Below are positions 1 to 7,735 of a stretch of DNA of 64,000 nucleotides, in pieces; positions within the stretch are counted from its first letter, which is position 1, and every line of letters begins with the position of its first letter. The DNA is from Siphonobacter curvatus (lineage in GTDB: Bacteria > Bacteroidota > Bacteroidia > Cytophagales > Spirosomataceae). The notes beneath the pieces were generated by a model that searched no databases, was not told the origin of the DNA, and was given only the letters and a program-made list of their open reading frames with translations. Made by a program: the position numbers and the translations under genes. Location: the NCBI RefSeq assembly GCF_002943425.1, contig NZ_PTRA01000001.1, forward strand, positions 2,852,001 to 2,916,000, read 5' to 3'.

Positions 1-521
1 AAACGGTACGCGAACTGATTCTGGAAAATCCAATCGGGCTGGAAGATTACCGCACCATTGTCCCTTACCTACCCCTCGACGAAGCTTACCAGAACGAACT
101 TGCCGCCACGTATGAATCGTACAAGAAGTACCAGCAGAGTTATTATCCGCAGTGGAAGCCCGCGTATGAAGCATGGGTACAGGTGCAAGCTGCCGCTCTG
201 AAAGACCCGCGATTCAAACAGATTGCCTGGGTCAATGCCCTCACCTATCAGATGATTTATGAACAGCCGGTTTGTTATGAATTCAAAAATATCCGCGTAC
301 CGACTTTACTGATTATTGGTCAGGAAGATCGCACTATTGTGGGTAAGAACCGAGTTCCCAAAGATCGGGTGAATCAGTATGGTCAGTACCCGGCGTTGGG
401 AAAACGTACGCAACAGCAAATACCGGGCAGTAAGCTCATCGCTCTGCCCGGCGTAGGACATATTCCGCACGTACAAGCACTGGAGGCGTATCAAAAAGCT
501 GTATTGGACTTTGTGAAGTAA
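1..521 (+). CDS. alpha/beta hydrolase, 3' part only
   Basis: This is the C-terminal 172 residues of an alpha/beta-fold hydrolase. The window opens inside the frame, with the first whole codon at base 3, so the N-terminus and the nucleophile elbow are not visible. What remains carries the strand LLIIGQED, whose Asp is the expected catalytic acid, and the late GVGHIPH segment, whose first His is the expected catalytic base. Both are where this fold puts them, about 65 residues apart near the end. The substrate cannot be read from this part; bacterial relatives include esterases, haloalkane dehalogenase-like enzymes and C-C hydrolases. It is followed by a stem-loop that separates it from the convergent gene at 605. 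Confidence 0.8.
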   Translation, partial: TVRELILENPIGLEDYRTIVPYLPLDEAYQNELAATYESYKKYQQSYYPQWKPAYEAWVQVQAAALKDPRFKQIAWVNALTYQMIYEQPVCYEFKNIRVPTLLIIGQEDRTIVGKNRVPKDRVNQYGQYPALGKRTQQQIPGSKLIALPGVGHIPHVQALEAYQKAVLDFVK

Positions 522-553
522 CCTACCATCCAGCAATGTCACCCCATTACAGG

Positions 554-586
554 TCATCTAAAAACCCCCGAGGGGTTATTAGGTGA
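554..586. terminator. stem-loop between convergent genes
   Basis: An eight-base outer stem (554-561 with 579-586, one G-U pair) continues into an AACCCC/GGGGTT inner stem around a CGA loop. It lies between two genes that converge, so it could serve both directions. There is no strong T-run on either side, which lowers certainty. Confidence 0.5.
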
Positions 587-604
587 TTCCTTACGAGAAG
601 GTCA

Positions 605-1153
605 TTAATTCTTTTTAGTTGCCGGATCGAAAACCATTCCTGTACACAAGCAGTACCGCCCTTCCGTCCGGTCCAGAACGTCGTGGTTCTTACAAGCCTG
701 ACATCCTTTCCAGAAGCGACCATCGTGGGGCAAAGCCTCGAAGGCTACGGGTTGGAAGCCTAAGCGGGTATTTACTTTCATGACCGCTGTCCCGGTAGTA
801 ATTCCGAAGATTTTAGCCTGTGGAAATAGTTTTCGACATAATCGAAACAGTTTCCGTTTGAGCTTTTCGGCCAGTTTCATGCCCCGAAATTCCGGAGCGA
901 CGATGAGGCCGGAATTGGAAACAAACTTTCCTTCTTCGTACACGTCCCAGTAACAGAAACCGGCCCAGGTGCCATCGGCGTACGTCGCTACGATACCTTC
1001 GTGTTCCTGCATTTTGGTCCGGATGTACTCTGGCGAACGTTCGCCGATCCCCGTACCCCGAGCCTCGGCACTTTCCTTCATGGCGATGCAGATCGTGTCG
1101 GCGAAGGCGGCGTGCCGGGCCGAGGCTACTTCAATTTTAAACGTATCTTTCAT
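605..1153 (-). CDS. GNAT family N-acetyltransferase
   Basis: A 182-residue GCN5-related acetyltransferase. The acetyl-CoA-binding region is visible as LIVAPEFRGMKLAEKLKRKL around residues 85-105, followed by the NTRLGF segment typical of the fold's end. The C-terminus adds a short tail with a CxxC (CQAC) and a CxC (CLC), which may bind a metal. The protein resembles, from memory, the acetyltransferase that sits beside argG in arginine clusters of many Bacteroidota, but no arginine gene is near here, so the substrate is open. An upstream in-frame extension to 1288 exists; I chose the ATG at 1153 because the preceding gene stops at 1158, four bases before it, which suggests translational coupling in a two-gene operon. 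Confidence 0.75.
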   Translation of the reverse strand: MKDTFKIEVASARHAAFADTICIAMKESAEARGTGIGERSPEYIRTKMQEHEGIVATYADGTWAGFCYWDVYEEGKFVSNSGLIVAPEFRGMKLAEKLKRKLFRLCRKLFPQAKIFGITTGTAVMKVNTRLGFQPVAFEALPHDGRFWKGCQACKNHDVLDRTEGRYCLCTGMVFDPATKKN

Positions 1154-1157
1154 GACC

Positions 1158-1520
1158 TTAGGGCAGCGAATTGGAAATCTGTCGAATGTATTCACTACGT
1201 AATTGTAAGGGCATGAGGTGAATGAGCACTTCCGCACTTTCATCGTGCCGATCCAGCAATGAGGCCAGACCGTATACGTAATTGGCACAAACCGCGTTTC
1301 TAATCTGATGGCTCCCGTCAGCGAGCAGTTCGTCCGCGGCTACAAAACAATGTTTGACGGCGATAAAATCGTGGTGGTCCGCAAATCGATGCGTCAGCTC
1401 GCTCAGCAGAGCCATCACTTTACAAGGGCCTAGTTCGGGCGAAATCCTCGCCAGATCGCCCTGAGCTTCGGGTACCCGGGTCCGCACCAGCGGAACCAGA
1501 TCGGCATTGCGTATTTCCAT
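1158..1520 (-). CDS. small helical protein of unknown function
   Basis: A 120-residue protein with no motif I recognise with certainty. It is rich in Leu, Ala, His and Asp, predicted to be mostly helical, and has neither a signal peptide nor a membrane segment, so it is likely cytoplasmic. It vaguely resembles the small DUF7674-type proteins, but that is a weak impression. It lies four bases ahead of the GNAT gene on the same strand, so the two are probably co-transcribed and may share a role. The ATG at 1520 is the only sensible start; the longer overlapping frame from 1689 is a shadow. Confidence 0.6.
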   Translation of the reverse strand: MEIRNADLVPLVRTRVPEAQGDLARISPELGPCKVMALLSELTHRFADHHDFIAVKHCFVAADELLADGSHQIRNAVCANYVYGLASLLDRHDESAEVLIHLMPLQLRSEYIRQISNSLP

Positions 1521-1696
1521 ACTTTAGGTAAGTTTTGCCTTTCTGGATACCAAACCAGTACCAGCCGATCAGCCTTTTTCCGAAAAAGCTGATCGTCAGC
1601 CAATTATTCAAAGAAGTACTACCTTCGCCTTTCCACTTTGATAGGATGAAATTTTCAAAATGAAAAAAAAGCGTGGCTCGACTTCCCAATCGTGGC

Positions 1697-1704
1697 TACT
1701 TTTG
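1697..1704 (+). promoter_or_regulatory. -7 promoter element of the M28 peptidase gene
   Basis: A perfect TAnnTTTG match, the Bacteroidota -7 box, ends 26 bases before the GTG start at 1731. No TTTG -33 box is visible at the usual distance. Confidence 0.5.
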
Positions 1705-1730
1705 AAGTTTGTACGTAACGTCTCATTCCC

Positions 1731-2669
1731 GTGAAAAAACTCTTTGCTCTGCTCTGCCTATTCAGTTCTGCTCCCCTCTTTGCTCAGGACTATCTTCCCT
1801 CCGTCGAACGCATTTCCAGCCATATTCATACGCTGGCTTCCGATCAAATGAAGGGCCGGGGTACGGGCAGCAGGGAAAACGATAAAGCCGCTCAGTACAT
1901 CACCAAAGAATTTCGCAAACTCGGTCTGCTACCGATGGGCTCCGAAGGATACTGGCAACCCTTTACGGCTAAAGTGAAGCGAGTCGTTGTAACGGACAGC
2001 CTGAGAAAAGCAAAAAACGTAATCGGGTTTCTGAACAATCGGGCTTCGCATACCATTGTCATTGGTGCTCATTATGATCACCTCGGTATGGGTCGTCAGG
2101 GTAGTTCGCTAGAAAAAAATCCCGAAGGAAAAATTCATAATGGAGCCGACGATAACGCTTCGGGTGTAGCAGGCTTACTGGAACTGGCTCGGTACTACGC
2201 TCAGAATGGGGTGAAAGAAGAATACAACTTTTTATTCATTGCTTTCGGGGCTGAAGAACTGGGCTTGCAAGGTTCCCGCCATTTTCTGGCTAACCCAACC
2301 GTACCGCTGGATCAACTCAATTTCATGGTTTGCATGGACATGATTGGTCGGTACAACCCCGATCGTGGCGTGGGCGTTGGTGGCGTTGGTACGAGCGATA
2401 CCTGGGCCAAAGTATTCGAAGGGGTGGAAGCTTCGGTAAAGTTCTTTACGGATCGGGCAGGTAATGGCGGATCGGATAATGCCGCGTTTTACGCCAAACA
2501 AATTCCCGTTTTGTTCTTCCACACGGGTGGCCACGATGATTATCACAAACCCACAGACGACGTAGAAAAAATCGATTTCAAGTCCGAAGTAGGTATTCTT
2601 AATCTGGAAATAAAGATCATTGACAACGCTTTGAAGCAACCGAAGATGAGCTTCACGCCCGTTAGTTAG
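1731..2669 (+). CDS. secreted M28 family zinc metallopeptidase
   Basis: A 312-residue aminopeptidase-like protein of family M28. It begins at a GTG with a signal peptide (MKKLFALLCLF, cleavage after PLFAQ near residue 19), so it acts in the periplasm or outside. The two-zinc site is complete: HYDHLG near 116, NGADDNASG near 137, the general-base pair in FGAEELG near 173, the MDMIGR Asp near 203 and HKPTDD near 272. M28 enzymes remove N-terminal residues from peptides. It reads away from the two-gene unit at 605-1520 and has its own -7 box. It ends in a long inverted repeat that meets the convergent SDR gene. Confidence 0.93.
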   Translation: MKKLFALLCLFSSAPLFAQDYLPSVERISSHIHTLASDQMKGRGTGSRENDKAAQYITKEFRKLGLLPMGSEGYWQPFTAKVKRVVVTDSLRKAKNVIGFLNNRASHTIVIGAHYDHLGMGRQGSSLEKNPEGKIHNGADDNASGVAGLLELARYYAQNGVKEEYNFLFIAFGAEELGLQGSRHFLANPTVPLDQLNFMVCMDMIGRYNPDRGVGVGGVGTSDTWAKVFEGVEASVKFFTDRAGNGGSDNAAFYAKQIPVLFFHTGGHDDYHKPTDDVEKIDFKSEVGILNLEIKIIDNALKQPKMSFTPVS

Positions 2670-2680
2670 TTTATTAGTTT

Positions 2681-2780
2681 AGTTGTTGGTTGTTTGTTAT
2701 TAGTGGTTGTTGATTGTCGTTGGTTTATAGCCGATGGCCTAGGCCCATTACCCACAACCATTAACAAACAACCAACAACT
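2681..2780. repeat. G/T-rich inverted repeat between convergent genes
   Basis: A 19-base arm at 2681-2699 (AGTTGTTGGTTGTTTGTTA) matches its perfect reverse complement at 2762-2780, with a further imperfect pairing TTAGTGGTTG/CAACCATTA inside. The left arm is almost pure G/T and the right arm almost pure A/C. The right arm runs into the stop codon of the SDR gene. It can act as a bidirectional terminator, but is much longer than the other terminators here and resembles the other G/T-rich repeats in the window. Confidence 0.75.
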
Positions 2781-3660
2781 ACCCCCCGGTGGTACGCCGA
2801 ATGGTTTGTTCAATTTCGTCCCATCCTTCATCCGGAATCATTTCCAAAGCACTAAACTGCCCGGCCCCTTTCAGCCACTCGCCGCCATCGATCGTAAAAT
2901 CCTGGCCGGTGATGTAGGCCGAATAGTCCGACATCAGGTAAGCGGCCAGATTCGCCAGCTCCTGATGCTCGCCAACTCGTCCTAGGGGTACCCGACTTTC
3001 CGGTTTGATTAAGTCAGCGACGGGCTCGGGGACGAGTCGGTCCCAGGCTCCTTTGGTGGGAAAAGGTCCGGGAGCGATGTTGTTAAGTCGGATCCCATGC
3101 CGGGCCCACTCCACCGCCAGCGAACGCGTCAGGATACGCACCCCCGCCTTGGATACGGCTGAGGGAACGGTATAGCCCGTACCCGTAAAGGCGTAACTGG
3201 TGATGATACTCAAGATGGTTCCCGGCTGATTTTGTTGGATCCAGTGCTTGCCCACCGCCAGCGTAAAATTCACTGAACCCTGTAGAACGATGCCGATGAC
3301 GGTTTCGAAGGCTTTGGCACTTAACCGTTCGGTTGGACTAATGAAATTACCCGCCGCGTTGTTGACGAGGCCATCGAGTCGGCCAAAGCGTTCGAGTGTT
3401 TGCGATAGCACGTTTTCGATTTGATCATATTGCCGAACATCACAAGGCACGGCAAGTACCTGCCCACCGGTGGTTTCCATCAATTCCTGGGCCGTAGCTT
3501 CGATCACGGCCTGTTTGCGGGAACAAATCGTAACATTCGCTCCCAGCCGAAGAAACTCCCGAGCCATGGATTTTCCCAGGCCGGTACCACCGCCCGTTAC
3601 CAGAATGGTTTTGCCCGTTAATGTTCCTGGAGTAAGCATGGGTTGGGTATAGAGATGCAT
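2779..3660 (-). CDS. SDR family oxidoreductase, 2,4-dienoyl-CoA reductase type
   Basis: A 293-residue short-chain dehydrogenase. The Rossmann motif TGGGTGLG sits at 22-29 and the SRK that follows strand 2 favours NADPH. The signature NNAAGNFISP (100-109) and the active-site layout are those of the mitochondrial/peroxisomal 2,4-dienoyl-CoA reductases: there is no YxxxK; instead Ser167 lies four before Lys171 and Tyr156 lies fifteen before it, as in human DECR1. The likely reaction is NADPH-dependent reduction of 2,4-dienoyl-CoA during breakdown of unsaturated fatty acids in the cytoplasm. A second in-frame ATG at residue 8 could be the real start. No other beta-oxidation gene is adjacent. Confidence 0.85.
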   Translation of the reverse strand: MHLYTQPMLTPGTLTGKTILVTGGGTGLGKSMAREFLRLGANVTICSRKQAVIEATAQELMETTGGQVLAVPCDVRQYDQIENVLSQTLERFGRLDGLVNNAAGNFISPTERLSAKAFETVIGIVLQGSVNFTLAVGKHWIQQNQPGTILSIITSYAFTGTGYTVPSAVSKAGVRILTRSLAVEWARHGIRLNNIAPGPFPTKGAWDRLVPEPVADLIKPESRVPLGRVGEHQELANLAAYLMSDYSAYITGQDFTIDGGEWLKGAGQFSALEMIPDEGWDEIEQTIRRTTGG

Positions 3661-4013
3661 GTAGTTAGGTTTAGGTTCTTAATTTATACGGACGATTCGG
3701 ACGATGAGACCGCCCTTTTTGAGCCTGGGTTTACACAACCAGCCTATCTAGTTTCTTAGGCAGAAAACTCGTACCAGTAATTTTATTAGTTGCCTTGAAG
3801 GCCGTTAGAAACTGCCCCATGATAGGTACACGTTTGGAAACTTGTACCAGTTATATCGCCTTCCGTTCCCCCGCTATAATCGAATACCCAACCCTGAAGC
3901 GGCTGCCTATCCTTAGCCCCGTATGCCATGTGGGGTACGGACAACCCGTCCCGCTAACTTTACTGAGCTTATCCTACCTAAACGGAAAACTCAAAACTGC
4001 AGCGGCGGCCGCT
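3661..4013. other. intergenic region, 353 bases
   Basis: No convincing gene. The only notable element is a near-perfect 24-base palindrome at 3825-3848 (GGTACA...TGTACC with an inner GTTT/AAAC stem). A GTACCAGT direct repeat occurs at about 3772 and 3844. The region must hold the promoter of the SDR gene on the minus strand. Confidence 0.6.
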
Positions 4014-4955
4014 CTAAACTGCCCCCGTCGCTGCCTTCATTTTTGCCAGTCCATTTTTGGCAACCGTCAGCGGGTCTTGGGCGTAATAAGATTTGTTGAA
4101 TACTTCCAGGGAAAGAATTAGCGGCTGTTCCGGTGTATGAATAGCCTTTAGAATTTTCTGAATCGGAGCTACGCCATCGCCCGTGAAAATGCGATCCGCA
4201 TCCGTAATCTTTTCAGCGGTGAGATTGGCTGGATAATCATTTACGTGGAAAATTTCCATCGCGGGCTTTCCAACCAGCGGCAAACTCGCCAGACTGGAAC
4301 CGCCTTTATACAAATGATAGACATCCAGTAGCAAACGTGCCGAAGGATGTCCACTTTCCAAAGCTACGTACATCACCTCACTCAGTTTGCTCAGGTTACT
4401 TGAAAATCCCCAGAGTTCCAGGTGCGGGATGACGCCCGTCTGTGTACCCAATTCCAGAATAATCCGGTACCGTTCCGCCACTTTTGTCAAATCCAGTTTA
4501 GGAGAAGTGGTGGCTCCCATGGGCGGGGCTGCCGTACGTTTGCAGCCAATACCGGCGAGCATGTCCATTTCCCGTTTCATCTGCTCCAGGGCTTTGGAAC
4601 GAACGCCCGCATCGTCTACAATCCAGGGAGCAAATCCGATGGCATTTTCGACGGTCAATCCTAAATCCGTAATCACTTTGCGGGCATCCGCCAGCGTTTT
4701 CCCCTGTTTCAGATAATCCTGCGCCGTATCTACCCACACCTCTACGGAACGAAATCCCGCCTGAGCAGCGATTTGAAGTTCCTTTTCGAAGCCCAATTTG
4801 TGGCCCCGCAGTGTACTCATGTTCAAACAATATTTAAATGAATTCGACACAGAAGGTTTTTGAACGGAAGAGACGGGAAGAAAAAGTCCACCAAACAGCC
4901 CTGAAAGTTGACCGATCGTTCGGCGGCGAGTGAAAAGAGGTTCCATAGTAAGCAT
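4014..4955 (-). CDS. xylose isomerase-like TIM barrel protein (sugar isomerase/epimerase family), exported
   Basis: A 313-residue protein of the AP-endonuclease-2 / sugar phosphate isomerase-epimerase superfamily. The N-terminus carries RRRTIG followed by a hydrophobic run, which looks like a twin-arginine export signal. The metal ligands expected in this barrel are present: Glu in HLELWG, Asp in LLLDVYHLY, His in FHVNDYP and Glu in LSLEVFNK. Relatives isomerise or epimerise keto sugars or inositols; the substrate is unknown here. ATG codons at 4955 and 4946 are both possible starts. It is not in an obvious operon; the cold-shock gene lies divergently 210 bases away. Confidence 0.8.
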   Translation of the reverse strand: MLTMEPLFTRRRTIGQLSGLFGGLFLPVSSVQKPSVSNSFKYCLNMSTLRGHKLGFEKELQIAAQAGFRSVEVWVDTAQDYLKQGKTLADARKVITDLGLTVENAIGFAPWIVDDAGVRSKALEQMKREMDMLAGIGCKRTAAPPMGATTSPKLDLTKVAERYRIILELGTQTGVIPHLELWGFSSNLSKLSEVMYVALESGHPSARLLLDVYHLYKGGSSLASLPLVGKPAMEIFHVNDYPANLTAEKITDADRIFTGDGVAPIQKILKAIHTPEQPLILSLEVFNKSYYAQDPLTVAKNGLAKMKAATGAV

Positions 4956-5109
4956 TCAGAGGTACGAAATAGGGGAAGATTGCTCTCGACGATCTCGGAA
5001 AAAGAAAATTTATCCTGACAAATATGCCAAATTTGGCCCAGTGGCTATAGTTTACACATTTTTTTTTCAATATACGTACCTTGTATAGAAAAACTCTAAA
5101 GAATACGAT

Positions 5110-5117
5110 TACCTTTG
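5110..5117 (+). promoter_or_regulatory. -7 promoter element of the cold-shock gene
   Basis: A perfect TAnnTTTG (TACCTTTG). Transcription would begin near 5122, giving an A/T-rich leader of about 45 bases before the ATG at 5167. Leaders of cold-shock genes are often regulatory, but no known motif is recognised. Confidence 0.6.
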
Positions 5118-5166
5118 CTGAATCCTGACGTACAGGAGATTTTTGTTTTATTTATTTTTATTCACA

Positions 5167-5361
5167 ATGCAAACAGGCACTGTAAAATTTTTCAACGAAA
5201 CGAAAGGTTTTGGCTTTATTCTTGATGACGCTTCCGGGCAAGATATTTTCGTGCACGCGACGGGTCTGAGTTCAGCTACCATTCGTCAAGATGATCGTGT
5301 TTCTTTTGAAACGATCGAAGGCAAGCGTGGCTTGAACGCCGTAAACGTTAAGAAAATCTAA
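5167..5361 (+). CDS. cold-shock domain protein, CspA type
   Basis: A 64-residue single cold-shock domain, the standard size. RNP1 (KGFGFI, 13-18) and RNP2 (DIFVHATGL, 26-34) are both intact, so it should bind single-stranded RNA and DNA and melt mRNA structure. I chose the ATG at 5167 because MQTGTVKFF is the canonical start; an upstream frame from 5143 adds only a hydrophobic stretch that does not fit the family. It is a single-gene unit with its own -7 box and a strong intrinsic terminator directly after it. Confidence 0.95.
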   Translation: MQTGTVKFFNETKGFGFILDDASGQDIFVHATGLSSATIRQDDRVSFETIEGKRGLNAVNVKKI

Positions 5362-5384
5362 GTTTTCTTTAGCGTGCTGAAAGC

Positions 5385-5417
5385 ACCCCGTTCCCATCCG
5401 GAGCGGGGTATTTTTTT
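5385..5417 (+). terminator. intrinsic terminator of the cold-shock gene
   Basis: Stem ACCCCGTTCC / GGAGCGGGGT (5385-5394 with 5400-5409, one G-U) followed by seven T at 5411-5417. A smaller GTGCT/AGCAC hairpin overlaps its left arm. Confidence 0.9.
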
Positions 5418-5481
5418 GCTCAAATTCGGCTGATGGCATTCGTTTTTAAACCTATTCAATGCACTTATTATTCGAATAGCC

Positions 5482-6066
5482 ATGAAAACGTTCCTGCGTC
5501 CACTACTCCTCTTGATGTCGTTGCTTTGGATAGCGTCGGCCTGTACTACTGTAAACGTAGATAAAAGTAGCCGAGCTAACTTTAGCAAATACAAAACATT
5601 CGCCTGGATGGACTCGGATGTTCAGGCGGGTAAAAATCCCGTATACTATAACGAAATCGCTACGCAGAATCTGGAAAACGCGGTTGAAAGCACCCTTGCA
5701 GAAAAAGGGTACCAACGCGATGAAAACAATCCGGATATGCTCATTGGGTACCATTTCTTTGTCGAACAGAAAGAACGTACTGTTTCTGATCCGACTCCTT
5801 TATACGGTCCTTATATGGGTTGGGGACGTTGGGGTTGGCGAGGCTGGGGCCCAGCGTGGTATGGCTGGGGTGGCCGACAGTCACGCCGGGAAAAATATGA
5901 GGCAGGAACGGTAGTACTGGATATTGTAGATGCCAAAACCCGTAAGCTGGTTTGGCGGGGCTCCGTAGAAAAAGCCGTAGATAACCCGACTCAGATTTCC
6001 CGTCAGCTTGAACGAGATGTTAATAAAATTGTCGAAAAAGTGCCCGAAGAAAAATCAGGCAAATAA
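5482..6066 (+). CDS. DUF4136 domain lipoprotein
   Basis: A 194-residue lipoprotein. A signal peptide ends in IASAC, a lipobox with Cys21. The body shows the DUF4136 pattern: the early FSKYKTFAW segment, a middle NLENAVESTLAEKGYQ segment, and the late GTVVLDIVDAKTRKLVWRGS segment. Between them is a Gly/Trp/Tyr-rich stretch (about residues 110-132), which is usual in this family and probably a flexible, membrane-facing loop. The function of DUF4136 is unknown; it is anchored in the envelope. The gene stands alone and ends in a perfect 15-base-pair terminator. Confidence 0.9.
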   Translation: MKTFLRPLLLLMSLLWIASACTTVNVDKSSRANFSKYKTFAWMDSDVQAGKNPVYYNEIATQNLENAVESTLAEKGYQRDENNPDMLIGYHFFVEQKERTVSDPTPLYGPYMGWGRWGWRGWGPAWYGWGGRQSRREKYEAGTVVLDIVDAKTRKLVWRGSVEKAVDNPTQISRQLERDVNKIVEKVPEEKSGK

Positions 6067-6078
6067 CCTGGAATTCAG

Positions 6079-6110
6079 AAAAAGGAAGCGTTTGGAAACG
6101 CTTCCTTTTT
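6079..6110 (+). terminator. intrinsic terminator after the DUF4136 gene
   Basis: A perfect 15-base-pair stem (6079-6093 with 6096-6110) with a GG turn, ending in five T. The left arm begins with five A, so it could also work on the opposite strand. Confidence 0.9.
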
Positions 6111-6188
6111 CTGTTAAAAATTACTAAGCCAAGGAAAGCTGGGCAATTTTCTCGGAAAGCCGTAGTTTTACGATAGAATTGTCGTACA

Positions 6189-6917
6189 ATGATCTCAAGA
6201 TTCGCAGCCTTTATCGCCGTATGGATAGGAATAAGCCTGATCTCCGAAGTATCGGCTCAGGATCGCTACATTACTGGCGTTGCTTTAAATGATTCCACCC
6301 AAAAGCCTATTAATCTGGCTTCCGTTCGGAACCTCCGAACGCAGGATGTAACGCGTACCAACAAATCGGGTACGTTTTTGATTCTGGCCCGCACGGGCGA
6401 TCAATTACGCATCACCTGCAATGGCTGTGATGATGCAACGGTTAGCGTTGATTCCACGGGAGACGACATCGTCACTACCGTTAAACAGTACGTTTTTACT
6501 ACCGAAGGAAGAACACTCGATGAAGTACAGATTACGGCGAAATCGGAAGCCGAGATTAAGTATGAAATCGAGAAAGCTTTGAAAGAGCCCCTGGCTAAAA
6601 AAAATATGTCGACGGGGCAGATCATGGAAATGGCTAATTCACCCATTTCACTGATGTACGAACTGTTCAGCAAGCGGGCCAAGAACCTGCGAAAACTGGG
6701 CGTTCTTCAGCAACAGGATCGTAAACACAAACTCGCCGAATTCAAATATAACGCTCAGGTGGTTAATCAGGTTACCAAGCTGGATGGTGAAGATCTGGAA
6801 GAATTCATGCGATTGTTTCCCATTGACGACGACTTTGTGCTCCAATCTTCGGAGTATGATCTAGTTCAAGTCATCAAAGCTAATTTCAAAAAATACCAGG
6901 CTCGTTTAGGGAAGTAA
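6189..6917 (+). CDS. secreted carboxypeptidase-regulatory-like protein
   Basis: A 242-residue protein with a signal peptide (hydrophobic 4-20, cleavage after VSAQ). Residues 25-110 read like the carboxypeptidase-D regulatory beta-sandwich common in Bacteroidota: DRYITGVALNDSTQKPINLASV opens it, and the strand ending in the LDEVQIT segment closes it. The rest is helical and charged, with no catalytic motif. It is probably an envelope protein of unknown role, typical of Cytophagia. A TAnnTTT-like box lies at 6163-6170, just ahead of the ATG. It is followed after 44 bases by truA but has its own short leader. Confidence 0.7.
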   Translation: MISRFAAFIAVWIGISLISEVSAQDRYITGVALNDSTQKPINLASVRNLRTQDVTRTNKSGTFLILARTGDQLRITCNGCDDATVSVDSTGDDIVTTVKQYVFTTEGRTLDEVQITAKSEAEIKYEIEKALKEPLAKKNMSTGQIMEMANSPISLMYELFSKRAKNLRKLGVLQQQDRKHKLAEFKYNAQVVNQVTKLDGEDLEEFMRLFPIDDDFVLQSSEYDLVQVIKANFKKYQARLGK

Positions 6918-6949
6918 ACTCTCCATTTCATTTAGGCCGCTTCGCACCG

Positions 6950-6957
6950 TACCTTTG
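6950..6957 (+). promoter_or_regulatory. -7 promoter element abutting truA
   Basis: A perfect TAnnTTTG (TACCTTTG) that ends four bases before the ATG of truA. With the usual spacing, transcription would start at or next to the A of the start codon, predicting a leaderless mRNA. Confidence 0.6.
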
Positions 6958-6961
6958 TTGG

Positions 6962-7735
6962 ATGCGGTATATGATTTCATTTGCGTACAATGGTGCGGCT
7001 TTCAACGGCTGGCAAAAACAACCCAATGCGGTTTCTATCCAGGAAGCCCTGGAAAAATCCCTTTCCGTACTTCTAAAAAATCCCGTCGCCCTGGTTGGAT
7101 CCGGACGTACCGATACGGGCGTTCACGCCCAGCAGCAGTACGCTCACTTCGAATGGCCTACTCCTATTGCTGACGATTTGGATTTTGTGGCTTTCAAAGC
7201 GAACCGTATGTTGCCCCCGGGTATCGTCGTATACCGTATTTTTCCGATTCGTTCAGACGTGCATGCCCGCTTTACGGCTACTTCCCGAAAGTACGAATAC
7301 CGAATATCAAGAATCAAAAACCCTTTCCGTCCTTCGATGGTTTATCCGTTTAGTTTTCCGCTCGACGTATTGGCTATGAATCAGGCGGCTGAATACCTCC
7401 TAACATACAGTGATTTTCAGAGCTTCAGCTTGGTTAATACGCAGGTGAAAACCTTCCGCTGTGCCATTACGGAAGCTCGCTGGGAAGAACGGGGACACGA
7501 ACTCATTTTTCACGTACGGGCAGACCGTTTCTTACGCGGTATGGTCAGGGCCCTAGTGGGAACACTGATGGATGTAGGACGCGGACGCATTACGGTTACT
7601 GATTTTGAACAAATTATTCTGGCGAAAGACCGAAAAAAAGCCGGCCGTGCCGTACCGCCGGATGGGCTTTTTTTAGTCGAGGTCACCTACCCTGCTCACG
7701 CGTTCGACCCGCCAACGGACGCTATTGATCTGTAA
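6962..7735 (+). CDS. truA: tRNA pseudouridine(38-40) synthase TruA
   Basis: A 257-residue TruA, of normal length. The catalytic Asp sits in GSGRTDTGVHA (46-56), and the family segments GWQKQP near the start, FTATSRKYEYRI near 100-112 and FLRGMVRALVGTLMDVGRG near 195-213 are all present. It converts uridines 38, 39 and 40 in the anticodon arm of tRNAs to pseudouridine in the cytoplasm. Its stop codon overlaps the next ATG by one base (TAATG), so the mocA-like gene is translationally coupled to it. A -7 box ends four bases upstream, so the transcript is probably leaderless. Confidence 0.96.
   Translation: MRYMISFAYNGAAFNGWQKQPNAVSIQEALEKSLSVLLKNPVALVGSGRTDTGVHAQQQYAHFEWPTPIADDLDFVAFKANRMLPPGIVVYRIFPIRSDVHARFTATSRKYEYRISRIKNPFRPSMVYPFSFPLDVLAMNQAAEYLLTYSDFQSFSLVNTQVKTFRCAITEARWEERGHELIFHVRADRFLRGMVRALVGTLMDVGRGRITVTDFEQIILAKDRKKAGRAVPPDGLFLVEVTYPAHAFDPPTDAIDL

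Noticed and set aside
605-1288. Longer 227-residue form of the GNAT gene
   Set aside because: The extra N-terminus overlaps the preceding gene in another frame and lacks conserved sequence; the ATG at 1153 fits the operon spacing.
4002-4016. GCGGCCGC beside CTGCAG, looking like a cloning-vector scar
   Set aside because: The sites run into the coding sequence of the TIM-barrel gene (the end of AATGAV), and no vector sequence surrounds them.
3795-4121. 108-codon plus-strand frame over the TIM-barrel 3' end
   Set aside because: It overlaps the antisense of a well-supported gene, begins at TTG and has no family pattern.
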